From Polyodon spathula (taxonomy: Eukaryota > Chordata > Actinopteri > Acipenseriformes > Polyodontidae), in NCBI RefSeq assembly GCF_017654505.1, contig NC_054541.1, forward strand, positions 48,175,486 through 48,239,485: a stretch of DNA of 64,000 nucleotides. The letters run 5' to 3'. The translations under genes were made by a program, and so were the position numbers. This document shows, in pieces, positions 23,653-33,640 of the stretch. The stretch's first letter is position 1. Each line of letters opens with the position of its first letter. Under the pieces are notes generated by a model. It made no database searches. It was not told the origin of the DNA and was given only the letters and a program-made list of their open reading frames with translations.

Positions 23653-26540
23653 TTAGTAACTTATTGATCCCAAAATCTCATCACACAGCTTCTTGAAGGA
23701 TCCCAGGGTGTCAGCTTCAACAACATTTCTGGGGAGTTGATTCCAGACCCTCACAATTCTCTGTGTAAAAAAGTGCCTCCTATTTTCTGTTCTGAATGCC
23801 CCTTTGTCTAAACTCCATTTGTGACCCCTGGTCCTTGTTTCTTTTTTCAGGCTGAAAAAGTCCCTTGGGTCGACACTGTCAATACCTTTTAGAATTTTGA
23901 ATGCTTGAATTAGGTCACCACGTAGTCTTCTTTGTTCAAGACTGAACAGATTCAATTCTTTTAGCCTGTCTGCATATGACATGCCTTTTAAGCCTGGAAT
24001 AATTCTGGTCGCTCTTCTTTGCACTCTTTCTAGAGCAGCAATATCTTTTTTATAGCGAGGTGACCAGAACTGCACACAATATTCAAGATGAGGTCTTACT
24101 AGTGCATTGTACAGTTTTAACATTACTTCCCTTGATTTAAATTCAACACTTTTCACAATGTATCCGAGCATCTTGTTAGCCTTTTTATAGCTTCCCCACA
24201 TTGTCTAGATGAAGACATTTCTGAGTCAACAAAAACTCCTAGGTCTTTTTCATAGATTCCTTCTCCAATTTCAGTATCTCCCATATGATATTTATAATGT
24301 ACATTTTTATTTCCTGCGTGCAGTACCTTACACTTTTCTCTATTAAATGTCATTTGCCATGTGTCTGCCCAGTTCTGAATCTTGTCTAGATCATTTTGAA
24401 TGACCTTTGCTGCTGCAACAGTGTTTGCCACTCCTCCTATTTTTGTGTCGTCTGCAAATTTAACAAGTTTGCTTACTATACCAGAATCTAAATCATTAAT
24501 GTAGATTAGGAATAGCAGAGGACCTAATACTGATCCCTGTGGTACACCACTGGTTACCACACTCCATTCTGAGGTTTTTCCTCTAATCAGTACTTTCTGT
24601 TTTCTACATGTTAACCACTCCCTAATCCATGTACATGTGTTTCCTTGAATCCCAACTGTGTTCAGTTTGAGAATTAATCTTTTGTGCGGGACTTTGTCAA
24701 AAGCTTTCTGGAAATCTAAATAAACCATGTCATATGCTTTGCAATTATCCATTATCGATGTTGCATCCTCAAAAAAAAAAATCAAGCAAGTTAGTTAGAC
24801 ACGATCTCCCTTTCCTAAAACCATGTTGACTGTCTCCCAGGACCCTGTTACCATATAGGTAATTTTCCATTTTGGATCTTATTATAGTTTCCATAAGTTT
24901 GCATATAATAGAAGTCAGGCTTACTGGTCTGTAGTTACCTGGTTCAGTTTTGTTTCCCTTTTTGTGGATCGGTATTGCGTTTGCAATTTTCCAGTCTGTC
25001 GGTACCACCCCTGTGTCAAGAGACTGCTGCATGATCTTGGTTAGCGGTTTGTAAATTACTTCTTTCATTTCTTTGAGTACTACTGGGAGGATCTCATCCG
25101 GCCCAGGGGATTTGTTTATTTTAAGAGCTCCTAGTCCCTTTAACACTTCTGCCTCAGTTATGCTAAAGTTATTTAAAACTGGATAGGAACTGGATGACAT
25201 GTGGGGCATGTTGTCAGTATCTTCCTTTGTAAAAACTTGTGAAAAGTAATCATTTAATATATTTGCTATTTTTTTTCTTCATCTACGATTTTGCCATTTG
25301 TATCTCTTAAACATTTAATCTCCTCTTTGAATGTTCGCTTGCTGTTGTAATATTGGAAAAAACATTTTGGAATTGGTTTTAGCTCCCTTAGCAATGTTCA
25401 TTTCTATTTCTCTCTTGGCCTTTCTAACTTATTTTTTGACTTGCGTTTGCAGTTCTGTGTACTCTTTCTGCGTACTTTCTTTTTGGTCCTTTTTTAATGC
25501 TCTGTAAAGTGCCTTTTTTCACTGAATATTTTTTTTAATTGATCTATTAAACCATTTTGGCAATTTAGTTTTACATTTAGATTTGTCTACTTTAGGGATA
25601 TAATTGTTTTGCGCCTCTAGTACTACATTTTTGAAGAACAACCATCCTTCTTCTGTGGGTGTTTTCTCTATTTTACTCCAATCTACTTCTGTTAGTCTCT
25701 GTTTCATACCTTCATAGTTTGCTTTTCTAAAATTGTAAACCTTAGCTTTAGTCATTACTTTTGGGGTTTTAAAAAACACTTCAAATGAGACCATGTTGTG
25801 GTCTGAGTTTGCCAGTGGTTCTCTGACCTCTGTTTTAGTTATTCTGTCTTCGTTATTTGAAAAGACTAAATCAAGGCATGCCTCCCCTCTAGTCGGTGCC
25901 TTGACAAATTGTGTTAGGAAGCAGTCATTTGTCATTTCCACCATTTCTATTTCATCCTTCGTGCTACCCACCGGGTTTTCCCATTTTATTTGGGGGAAGT
26001 TGAAATCCCCCATTAGTATGGCTTCTCCTTTGCTACACACATTTCTAATGTCATTGTATAACAGATTATTTTGCTCACCGTCTGAATCTGGCGGTCTATA
26101 GCATGCTCCTATTATTATGCCCTTTGAATTTTTGTCCGTTATTCTGACCCATATTGATTCGGTTTTATTTTCTTTGTCCAGGTTTAACACCTGGGCTTCA
26201 AGACTGTTTCTTATGTATAGCGCTACCCCTCCTCCTCTTCTGTCCTGCCTGTCTTTCCTATACAGTGTATACCCACAAATATTATATTCGTCCCCATCAC
26301 TCTCAGACAACCACGTTTCTGTAACACCTATCACATCATAGTTACCTGTTAGTGCAGTAGCTTCAAGTTCTAGAATTTTGTTTCTGATACTTCTAGCATT
26401 TAGATAAATACATTTAATGGTTGTCTTACCTGAGTTGTTGTTCTTGTTTTGATGCAGTCTCCCTTCTGTTTTTTTGTTGATTTCTCCCCCCTTCCTTTCT
26501 AGTTTAAATGCTTCTGAACCTGCTCGAGGATCTTTTCTCT
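23653..26540 (-). pseudogene. LINE ORF2: APE endonuclease and reverse transcriptase, frameshifted
   Basis: The endonuclease part (26334-25519 from its first Met; the frame is open upstream to about 26560 with no Met) shows ETWL, RRGGGVALY, GDFN and SDH motifs of APE-type nucleases. The reverse transcriptase part follows in two frames. Fragment 25209-24769 has INKSPGPDEI, NYRPVSLTS and QHGFRKGRSC. Fragment 24785-24153 has YLDFQKAFDKVPH, SGVPQGSVLGPLLF and the catalytic FADD box. The C-terminal part (24201-23653) has RPHLEYCVQFWSP and RRLRGDLIQAFKIL. Breaks: stops and shifts between 25519 and 25209, a shift at the A-run near 24770-24781 and another at the A-run near 24182-24186. Several breaks lie in homopolymers, so some could be sequencing error. 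As read, the enzyme is not made. Confidence 0.85.
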
Positions 26541-27446
26541 GAGTAGACTGGTTCCCTTGTTATTTAAATGCAGTCCATCCCGTCTATACAGATAGTCCTT
26601 GTTGTAGAATGTGGTCCAATGATCAAGATAGGTGAAGCCTTCCCGTGTGCACCACGTCTTCAGCCATGCGTTTTGATTAATTATTTCCAGCTGTCCATAT
26701 GGTCCTTTGCAAGGTGCCGGTAGTATACCAGAAAATACCACAGTTTTGGTTTTCTCTTTTAATTTCCTTCCTAGCTCTCTGAATTTGTTTTGCAGGGATT
26801 TTGGTCTGTCTCTTCCAATGTTGTTTGTACCGATGTGGACGACTACTACCGGGTCGTCTCCTGTTCGTTCTAGGAGCCTGTCCACATTCTCAGTGATGTG
26901 CTTGACCGAGGCTCCCGGAAGGCAGCTCACTGTTGTAGTAAGGGGGTCCAAACTGCGAATTGAACTTGCTGTGTTTCTCAATATGGAGTCCCCAACAATC
27001 ATGACCTCCCTTCTTTTTGCTGTCTGGTCACCACTGTCAATGGGATCCTGGATGTTGTTCCTTTCATTCTCTTGTTGTTGGTTCTGCTCATCAAAATTCT
27101 GAAGTGACTCAAATCTGTTGGTTGTTTTGATTTCTGGTGGTTGTGTTTGACGAAGTTTCTTTTTTTCCCTGCTTCTGCCTACCTGAACCCAGCTGTTCTG
27201 ACCTTCTATCTCCCTGGTGGCTTTCAGTCTGTTAGGGGTGATACAGACTTCCATGAATTGTGGGTGTGCCAGTTCCTCAAGATCCTGTTGCTGTCTTACT
27301 TCTTCCAGCTCCATTTCTAGCATACCTACTAGTTTATGCAAATCCTGGATCGCGCGGCACTTTACGAACACTTGGTTTAGCTCCGCTGGGTTTTCTCGGA
27401 TTTCCCACATCAAGCAGGTGTCGCAGATTACTGGCTTGAAGACCAT
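26499..27446 (-). CDS. LINE ORF1: Cys-rich/coiled-coil N-terminus plus SGNH esterase
   Basis: Intact 315-residue frame. The N-terminus has CxxC (Cys8, Cys11) and Cys30, a possible degenerate zinc-binding segment. A short heptad-like stretch follows at about 36-60, likely coiled coil. Residues about 146-313 form a GDSL/SGNH hydrolase: GDS with nucleophile Ser154 (VGDSILRN), block II Gly in CLPGAS (about 175-180), GTNN at 206-209 in HIGTNN, and DGLH with Asp290 and His293. All expected catalytic residues are present. Such ORF1 esterases occur in CR1/L2 elements and are thought to act with the ORF1 RNA-binding part in the retrotransposition particle. The frame starts next to a long A-run of the 5'UTR (plus-strand T-run near 27453-27470) and ends with QKHLN overlapping the start of ORF2. 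The intact state suggests that the copy is not ancient. Confidence 0.85.
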   Translation of the reverse strand: MVFKPVICDTCLMWEIRENPAELNQVFVKCRAIQDLHKLVGMLEMELEEVRQQQDLEELAHPQFMEVCITPNRLKATREIEGQNSWVQVGRSREKKKLRQTQPPEIKTTNRFESLQNFDEQNQQQENERNNIQDPIDSGDQTAKRREVMIVGDSILRNTASSIRSLDPLTTTVSCLPGASVKHITENVDRLLERTGDDPVVVVHIGTNNIGRDRPKSLQNKFRELGRKLKEKTKTVVFSGILPAPCKGPYGQLEIINQNAWLKTWCTREGFTYLDHWTTFYNKDYLYRRDGLHLNNKGTSLLREKILEQVQKHLN

Positions 27447-27800
27447 GTTGAGGGTTTTTTTTTTTTTTTTTGAAGTTTAGTTTCTTCTGCAGCCGTCAAC
27501 CTGCTTTCAAACTGCTTCGAAACTGCTCTGTACTTTTCCACGCGTGTACTTCTCCCATTCGCTGTCGCTGGGAAGACTGCCTCGTTTAACTGCGTTGTTC
27601 TGCTGTGCTGTTGGCTCCTCCCCTCGCCCGTGTCTCGGAACGGCGCTGAATTTGAATCAGCTGCTCCGAGTTTCAGCTTGTTTGTTATCAGAAAAACACA
27701 CGCGGCTGTTTGACTTTGAGCTGCTGCTGTGTTTCCCCAATGTCCTGTGTTTTCTGATTAAAGCAATTGAAGATGCAATTTCTCCTTTCTGCTTCTAAAC

Positions 27801-28151
27801 TGCTCCATTGTTCGTGCTCAGTATGTCAGGGTTCACTTTATTCATGATCCATTTAGGTTAGATTTTTACCCATTTTAATGTTCTTGAAAATGACCTTGCT
27901 GGAGGGCTTGGTCTTGGTTACAATGACTCTGGTTTTAGTGACCATGATTGGTTCAATTGACCAAAAACCCCTGTTGCTTATAGATGTTTTTGTTTCTTTT
28001 AAAATGTACTCTCCATTTCACTGCTGATGCAATATAATAAAAACATGTGCCCAATTTCCTTGCTTTTAATTTCACGTAATTCTCATTTCTCAGTTCCCCT
28101 GGCTGCATTCAGGTCGATCCATCAAAACCAGCTTGGTTATCATGGCCCCTG
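27801..28151. other. Spacer between LINE 5' end and minisatellite
   Basis: AT-rich sequence. The left part may still belong to the LINE 5'UTR. No exon was recognised. Confidence 0.35.
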
Positions 28152-29150
28152 GCACTGCCCCACTTGCACTGTCACACTGCAGAGTAGAGCCTGGATATTC
28201 ACTCCTCGCTCTCCCACACTGAAAGAGAGAGCTTGTATATTCACTCCTCACACTGCCACACTGGAGGGGAGAGCCTGAATATTCACTCCTCACTATCCCA
28301 CACTGGAGGGGAGAGCATGGATATTCACTCCTCACACTGCCACACTGGAGGAGAGAGCCTGGATATTCACTCCTCACACCGCCACACTAGAGGTGAGAGC
28401 ATGGATATTCACTCCTCACACTGCCACACTGAAGGGGAGAGCATGGATATTCACTCCTCACACTGCCACACTGAAGGGGAGAGCCTGGATATTCACTCCT
28501 CACACTGCCACACTGGAGGGGAGAGCCTGGATATTCACTCCTCGCTCTCCCACACTGGAGGGGAGAGCCTGGATATTCACTCCTCACACTGCCACACTGG
28601 AGGGGAGAGCCTGGATATTCACCCCTCGCTCTCCCACACTGGAGGAGAGAGCCTGGATATTCACTCCTCACACTGCCACACTGGAGGGGAGAGCCTGGAT
28701 ATTCACTCCTCACACTGCCACACGGGAGGAGAGAGCCTGGATATTCACTCCTCGCTTTCCCACACTGGAGAGGAGAGCCTGGATATTCACTCCTCGCTTT
28801 CCCACACTGGAGAGGAGAGCCTGGATATTTACTCCTCACACTGCCACACTGGAGGAGAGAGCCTGGATATTCACTCCTCACACTGCCACACTGGAGGGGA
28901 GAGCCTGGATATTCACTCCTCGCTATCCCACACTGGAGGAGAGAGCCTGGATATTCACTCCTCACACTGCCACACTGGAGGGGAGAGCCTGGATATTCAC
29001 TCCTGACACTGCCACACTGGAGGGGAGAGCCTGGATATTCACTCCTCACAGTGCAGGGGAGAGCCTGGATATTCACTCCTCACAGTGCAGGGGAGAGCCT
29101 GGATATTCACTCCTCACACTACCGTCCTAGAGAGGAGAGCCGTGATATTC
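28152..29150. repeat. Minisatellite, 42-bp unit, about 24 copies
   Basis: The unit contains GAGAGCCTGGATATTCACTC then CTCACACTGCCACACTGGAGGG. Variants have CGCTCTCCCACACT in place of the CACACTGCCACACT part. The first unit (about 28170-28200) reads GCAGAGTAGAGCCTGG like the array at 22801-23313, so the two arrays share ancestry. The length is divisible by three, producing open frames up to 257 residues on both strands that are not genes. The last units near 29050-29110 are shortened. Confidence 0.95.
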
Positions 29151-29983
29151 AGATTGCTGAAGTCACCACTGGAGAGTGTGTTGGGAAACTGATTGGCGAT
29201 TATCAAGAAATTTAAAAGAAAAATATAATAAATAGCTGTATAAAACATACCATTATACCTACTTCCAAAGTCCTGCTAGTAACTTTGTGAGCAACTAAAA
29301 GTTTGCAGATGGTCTGAAAAAGTAACTAAGTGACGGCGGGGCGGGGCAGTGGGGGAATAAGTGCAGAGAACGACAACTGGAAAATGAGTGGCCCAAGGAT
29401 TTCCAGGTGACTTTTGTTTTCCTTTCTTTTCAGAGTACTTATCCCTTTTGAGCTTGCTTGCATGCTGCAAATATCATGATGCTGATTCTCCTGCTGGGCT
29501 TGGATCTTCAGACTCTATGCAATCTGTAATGTCCACAAAGAACACGGGCTCTTTAGCTTGGCTTGAATACTGCAAACCCCTTTTTACACCCACAGCTTTT
29601 TGATTTAACATTTTTCAGAAAATGCGCAGTCTGATAACATACATCTTAACAATGAAGGACTGCGCTATTGACTGATACAGTGCGTTGCACTGTCAGCAGC
29701 CATCTCAGTTAGCTATTTAATGAACACCTACCTCTGGTATTGAAGTCATTTTGTTACACTGAATGCGATAGATATGCATCATGCTCAGCATTGGTTGAAT
29801 TAAAAAAAAAAAAGGTTGAAGAAAAAATTTTGCGAGGCTGTGCAAATTATCCAAATAATGGAATAATTAAAGCTAATCAACTGAATATTCATCATCATGC
29901 AGCTATATAATTAAGAACTAAGTAGCTTGGAAATGTCATTTGAATTGCTTCTTGCATTCCCCTCACTATGTTATGCTGTTTGA
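29151..29983. other. Intron, nothing specific
   Basis: Mostly unique sequence. The A/T-rich part at about 29800-29960 looks like possible conserved non-coding sequence, untested. Confidence 0.35.
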
Positions 29984-30242
29984 GGAGTTCTGGCTCGGTT
30001 GCTCCCATATTGAAGTATTCTCATTTTTCTCGGACTGTGCCTTTAACTTACTGGTTAAAGTGGTTCTCCACTGGCTAGAACCAAACTGTGAGACTCTGGC
30101 CTCACGAGACACCTGAATCTGGCTCGGAGCCGAGCTGAGCCATGGATGGTGTTAAGGATTTTCGTCATTACGTTACATCGGTCAGTACACTCTAGAAAGA
30201 AAAGCAACAAACAAGAAAAGCAAGTGTGATGAGAGAAAAGTA

Positions 30243-30383
30243 CATCCTTGGGATGCTGAGGAAGTGCAGGCTCTAGTTTCTCTGTGGGCAGATAGACGTG
30301 TTCAGGAAGATCAGCAGTCGTGGGTCAGAAATGAAAAAGTTTATTCATGAATTTCTGATGATTTGATGCAAATGGGCATAAAC
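30243..30383 (+). pseudogene. Myb/SANT-like DNA-binding domain remnant of a DNA transposon
   Basis: Translation from 30243 gives HPWDAEEVQALVSLW, then residues ending VRNEKVYS, an in-frame TGA at 30348-30350, and ISDDLMQMGINRG. The W-x3-E-V-x-A-L-x3-W pattern followed by RN-x-K-V-Y/F and a second helix ending in MGINR is that of the trihelix/Myb-SANT-like domain found in PIF/Harbinger accessory proteins and in domesticated MSANTD/ZSCAN genes. Upstream sequence at about 29990-30180 (GGCTCGGAGCCGAGCTGAGCC) resembles non-coding ends of such elements. The premature stop and lack of continuation mark it as a dead fragment. The family level is confident; the exact superfamily is inferred. Confidence 0.6.
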
Positions 30384-30498
30384 CGTGGGTACGGTACACT
30401 TAACTCACACACTCACACAAAATTCAACCAAATTTCTCATCCTTGACCTTTGTTATATTAATATAAAGAAAAAAATGCAGAAAATAAAACAATTCACC

Positions 30499-30723
30499 CC
30501 TGCACTCTGGAGCGGCGAAGACAAACACACACTGTCCTCCGAAGCGTATGCCGTCATCCGCCCGCTTCTTTACACACTGCGGATTCACCATCCAGACACC
30601 CAGGAGCTACAGCATAGGAGGGCAACGCAGCTCCCGGGCAGCTAACAGGCAAGCCCGCAGGCGCCCGGCCGGACTACAGGGGTCACTGGTGCACAGTGAG
30701 CAGAGGACACCCTGGCTGACCTT
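30499..30723. repeat. GC-rich interspersed repeat (unclassified)
   Basis: A sharp island of high GC within AT-rich DNA, with segments CCTCCGAAGCGTATGCCGTC, CCCGCAGGCGCCCGGCC and GGACACCCTGGCTGACC. I recall near-identical segments as a high-copy repeat in fish sequence data, but I cannot assign a class. The minus/plus open frame here is not a gene. Confidence 0.4.
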
Positions 30724-30785
30724 TATTTAATTTCAGCAACCCATCTCTTTGCATTATGATCAGCCAGCCGTGCCTTCCAAACACG

Positions 30786-30800
30786 ACCGCCCTCTAGTTG
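30786..30800 (-). promoter_or_regulatory. CTCF-like motif
   Basis: The reverse complement CAACTAGAGGGCGGT fits the vertebrate CTCF core CCASYAGRKGGCRSY at 14 of 15 positions. Motif match only; occupancy is unknown. Confidence 0.25.
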
Positions 30801-33489
30801 CCAATCATGCTGAGGGTCAGATGTGCTTTTGTCTTTATCTCTCTATCTGTGCTGTGCAAGCTGGCAGCAGCATGCAAATGAGAGTGCTGCTGTGGATCAC
30901 GTTGGGATTGTGCTTCATAGTGTCCTCTGTTCTGGAGAACACCACGGTGTCCCTGCGCTGCAAAGTGACTTTCATTTCTAAACTGCACATGCATGAAAGT
31001 GTGAATATATGGGATTTGTGCAGCAAACAGCCTAGAAACTGTTCAGAAGTTTATTTCATCCTGCCTTAATACTTTTATCAACTGAGCAGAGGGGCATAAC
31101 TTTAAAATAATAATAATGAAACTGAATGACTCGGCTGTCACTTATGACTTTAGCTCTCTTTTTGAAGAGGTCAGTGCACTGAAGGGAAGAGGATAAAATC
31201 TGTTATCAGATCGAGTTTCGTGATTTAGAGAATGTAAGAATGAAATGACGATTGATATTCGTGGAACTGTTCTAGAATGTTGTGGGATTCTTTACCAGCA
31301 GTCTAGACGAATTCCATACAGATCAAACTCCTTCATTACTGATTTACTGTCAAAACCCACTCTTGTTAATTGCAATGTTTGTTTATTATCACCACACTCA
31401 AATGTCCTGGACAGACTATTGGAGTCAATGAGGGACAAGCTCCTGTTAACGCATTGGTTATTATCACACTCCGGTGTGCTGTCCCTTTTCTATTTGACTG
31501 GCCCACTGTCCAGTGATACCCCTGTAATTTGAATTATATTTTCCACAGCAATATCTGGGCATAACGGTTGATCAACACTTCTGTATTTTAATCCTAAGTT
31601 TTTGTTGAACTAATTTCTTTCTCGTTCCAGTGTTGAAGTGATATTAAAAGGATGTTGATGTGTTGTGACATATAATTGTTCAGTGCCTGTTGACCCGTGG
31701 TTCCGCTTGCAATGCTGGTTGTTGACCAATAGTGGGTGAAAGAGGGACTTTTTAAACTTCTCTAGTGTCTGGGTTGAGAGGAGAGAGATATTTGTACGTG
31801 AGAGAGAAGCTTGAGGTGAGTAGTTTACCCATTCACTGTGAAGAGCAGAGGTTTTAGAAGCTTGGGGTGAGTAGTTTACCCATTCACTGTAAAACTTAAT
31901 GTAATTAGTATTGCAGAGGTTTTATATAACCCCTTGCAAGGGAACCAGACAGTGCACTGGGAGTTAGGTTTCAATTCAAGTTGTAAAATATAAAACACAC
32001 ACATTTGAGTTCTTTACAGACCTGAAGAATTGCACGGCTCTGATTCATTGAATGGGAAGCTGTTGTGATCTTTAACATAATGCCCAGAGGATTTTTTGAT
32101 TTTCCAAAAAAACAATCGCAATAAGGGTTAAAGTCCATAGTTACCAATGATAACTGTCTTTTTTTTCATGCTGCGGGAGACTGAAATCTCCTTCTAGCTT
32201 TGATGCCCTAAAGGAAAAATGCAGCCAGTAAAATATGATGGGTGTTTGGGCCACTTCTAGAGTAGTTTTCTCCACCCCCTCGATTTCTCACACTTCAGTC
32301 AACATGATTCGCCACGCTGCTTCTGCATCTTCCCTCAGACGGCTTGATGTTCTTTATCATGAGGATGCAGGATCTGTGACTCGCTCACTCAGATGCACAT
32401 CGTTGTGTTGCGTGCAGAGAAGTGCATTCAGTGTGCACACTCAAACTGGTGTCCTGCTCCTGGTCCTCATTTTGCATGTTCTAAACTGACCTTTTTTATA
32501 ATAGGGCACTCTGAAACTGAGGGGCTTCTCCTCCCTGAGGTGTGTGCTAGTGTTATGTGGGCTTCTGTGCTCACTGGAGCACTGACATGACCAAACATGA
32601 TTTCACTTGTGAAGCCTGTATTGCTATCACTTTGGAACCGTATTCCATCACATCTCTGAAGATGCAAAGTTCAGAATTGCTACAATTAATTGCAGCCAGG
32701 CACGCTGATAGCTATTGAGAACCAGTTTTGCACAAGGCGGAGAGCTGTATCAGGAACAGTGTGGGATTACTATTAACATGTGTGTTCTAAAATGGAACTG
32801 TGGAACTAGGCTATGTATGGTCTGAATCATTTGACTACTAATCTCACTGTGCTCTGTGCTTGTACCCATAGTCAGTGTCTGGACTCTCTGTACTGCCTTC
32901 TGGCTGGATTGACACTGTTCCAGCCAGCCCAGTGTTCCAAGCTGACTTCAGGTCTTTCCATCAGCTGCTCTTCTCTCAAATAACAAGCTGAAACAATAAC
33001 TGAAATTAGTGTGATGATCACAGCACTGATCTGTCTTCTGGTGTATTGAGTCTTTAATAAGTACGCGGAAGATGATAAGACTTCGTTTAAAAAGCCAGAC
33101 CATTAACACAGCTGTTTTTTCATTCTTCCTGGCATTTTAATACTGCAAAAGTATCAATCAAAATGAAGCATCTCTCCCCAGCAATAAATTAAAATGACTT
33201 CCTTTGCTTCTATTTTTTGTCAATTTGTTTTACTCGGCAACCAAAATGCAATAAAAACAATCGGTAATCAACACAAATTACACCCGAGTTTGTGTTGAAG
33301 TTGATGAATAATGTATGCTAAAATTATTTTGCAGAAAAGACCCGTCTATATATTGCTCCTTGTATGAGTGCAGTAACTGACAAAAAATTTTATATAGCAA
33401 AGGACTAATGCATGCTTTGTGATCTAGGCTATATAAAATCCCACGGCTCATTTGAGCGTGCGTGTGATTTCTTTTCATGTAGGTTGCTG
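30801..33489. other. Intron with a small tandem duplication
   Basis: A 34-35 bp word, GAAGCTTGAGGTGAGTAGTT plus TACCCATTCACTGT, occurs at 31807-31841 and again at 31858-31891. Otherwise the sequence looks unique. The open frames at 30749-31069 and 31245-31532 show no family signal. Confidence 0.4.
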
Positions 33490-33640
33490 TACAGCTCTGG
33501 CCAAATGTTTTGCATCACCCTATAGAATGAACTGATTTTGCTTCATAAAATTAATGAAACTGGCTGAATAATGTTATGTTAAATGTTGAATTACATACTG
33601 ATTTGCAGTTTCATATAGTTACTATAGTTACAATAAATCC
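33490..33640 (+). mobile_element. Tc1/mariner-like terminal sequence
   Basis: After a TA at 33490-33491 the sequence reads CAGCTCTGGCCAAATGTTTT then GCATCACCC, matching the style of terminal inverted repeats of fish Tc1-like elements. No transposase or second end was found nearby, so this is a solo end or a short non-autonomous copy. The right limit is a guess. Confidence 0.45.

Larger units (their letters stand above)
23581..27800 (-). mobile_element. CR1-like LINE, nearly full length, minus strand
   Basis: Reading on the minus strand, a GC-richer 5' region (about 27450-27800) is followed by ORF1 (26499-27446), a broken ORF2 (about 26540 to 23653) and a short 3'UTR. It ends at tandem 8-bp TTATGTTC-type repeats (plus-strand AAGAACATAAGAACATAAGA at 23583-23602). 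Esterase ORF1, APE-type endonuclease plus reverse transcriptase in ORF2, and a 3' end of short tandem repeats rather than poly-A are together typical of the CR1 clade (L2 is the close alternative). The 5' limit is estimated from where base composition changes and is not proven. Target duplications are usually absent or short for CR1, and none was seen. Confidence 0.85.

Noticed and set aside
28233..29130. Open frames of 257, 245 and 229 residues with Cys/His- or Gly/Ser-rich repeats
   Set aside because: They exist on both strands and in more than one frame because the 42-bp minisatellite unit is divisible by three. There is no signal peptide, no family match and no splice or start context.
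22801..29150. CRISPR-like array, given evenly spaced repeats
   Set aside because: The 42-bp units are contiguous with no unique spacers, and the genome is clearly vertebrate.
30749..31069. 106-residue frame with a hydrophobic middle segment (possible small membrane protein)
   Set aside because: No family recognised, no splice sites or upstream stop pattern supporting an exon, and overlapping open frames exist on the minus strand.
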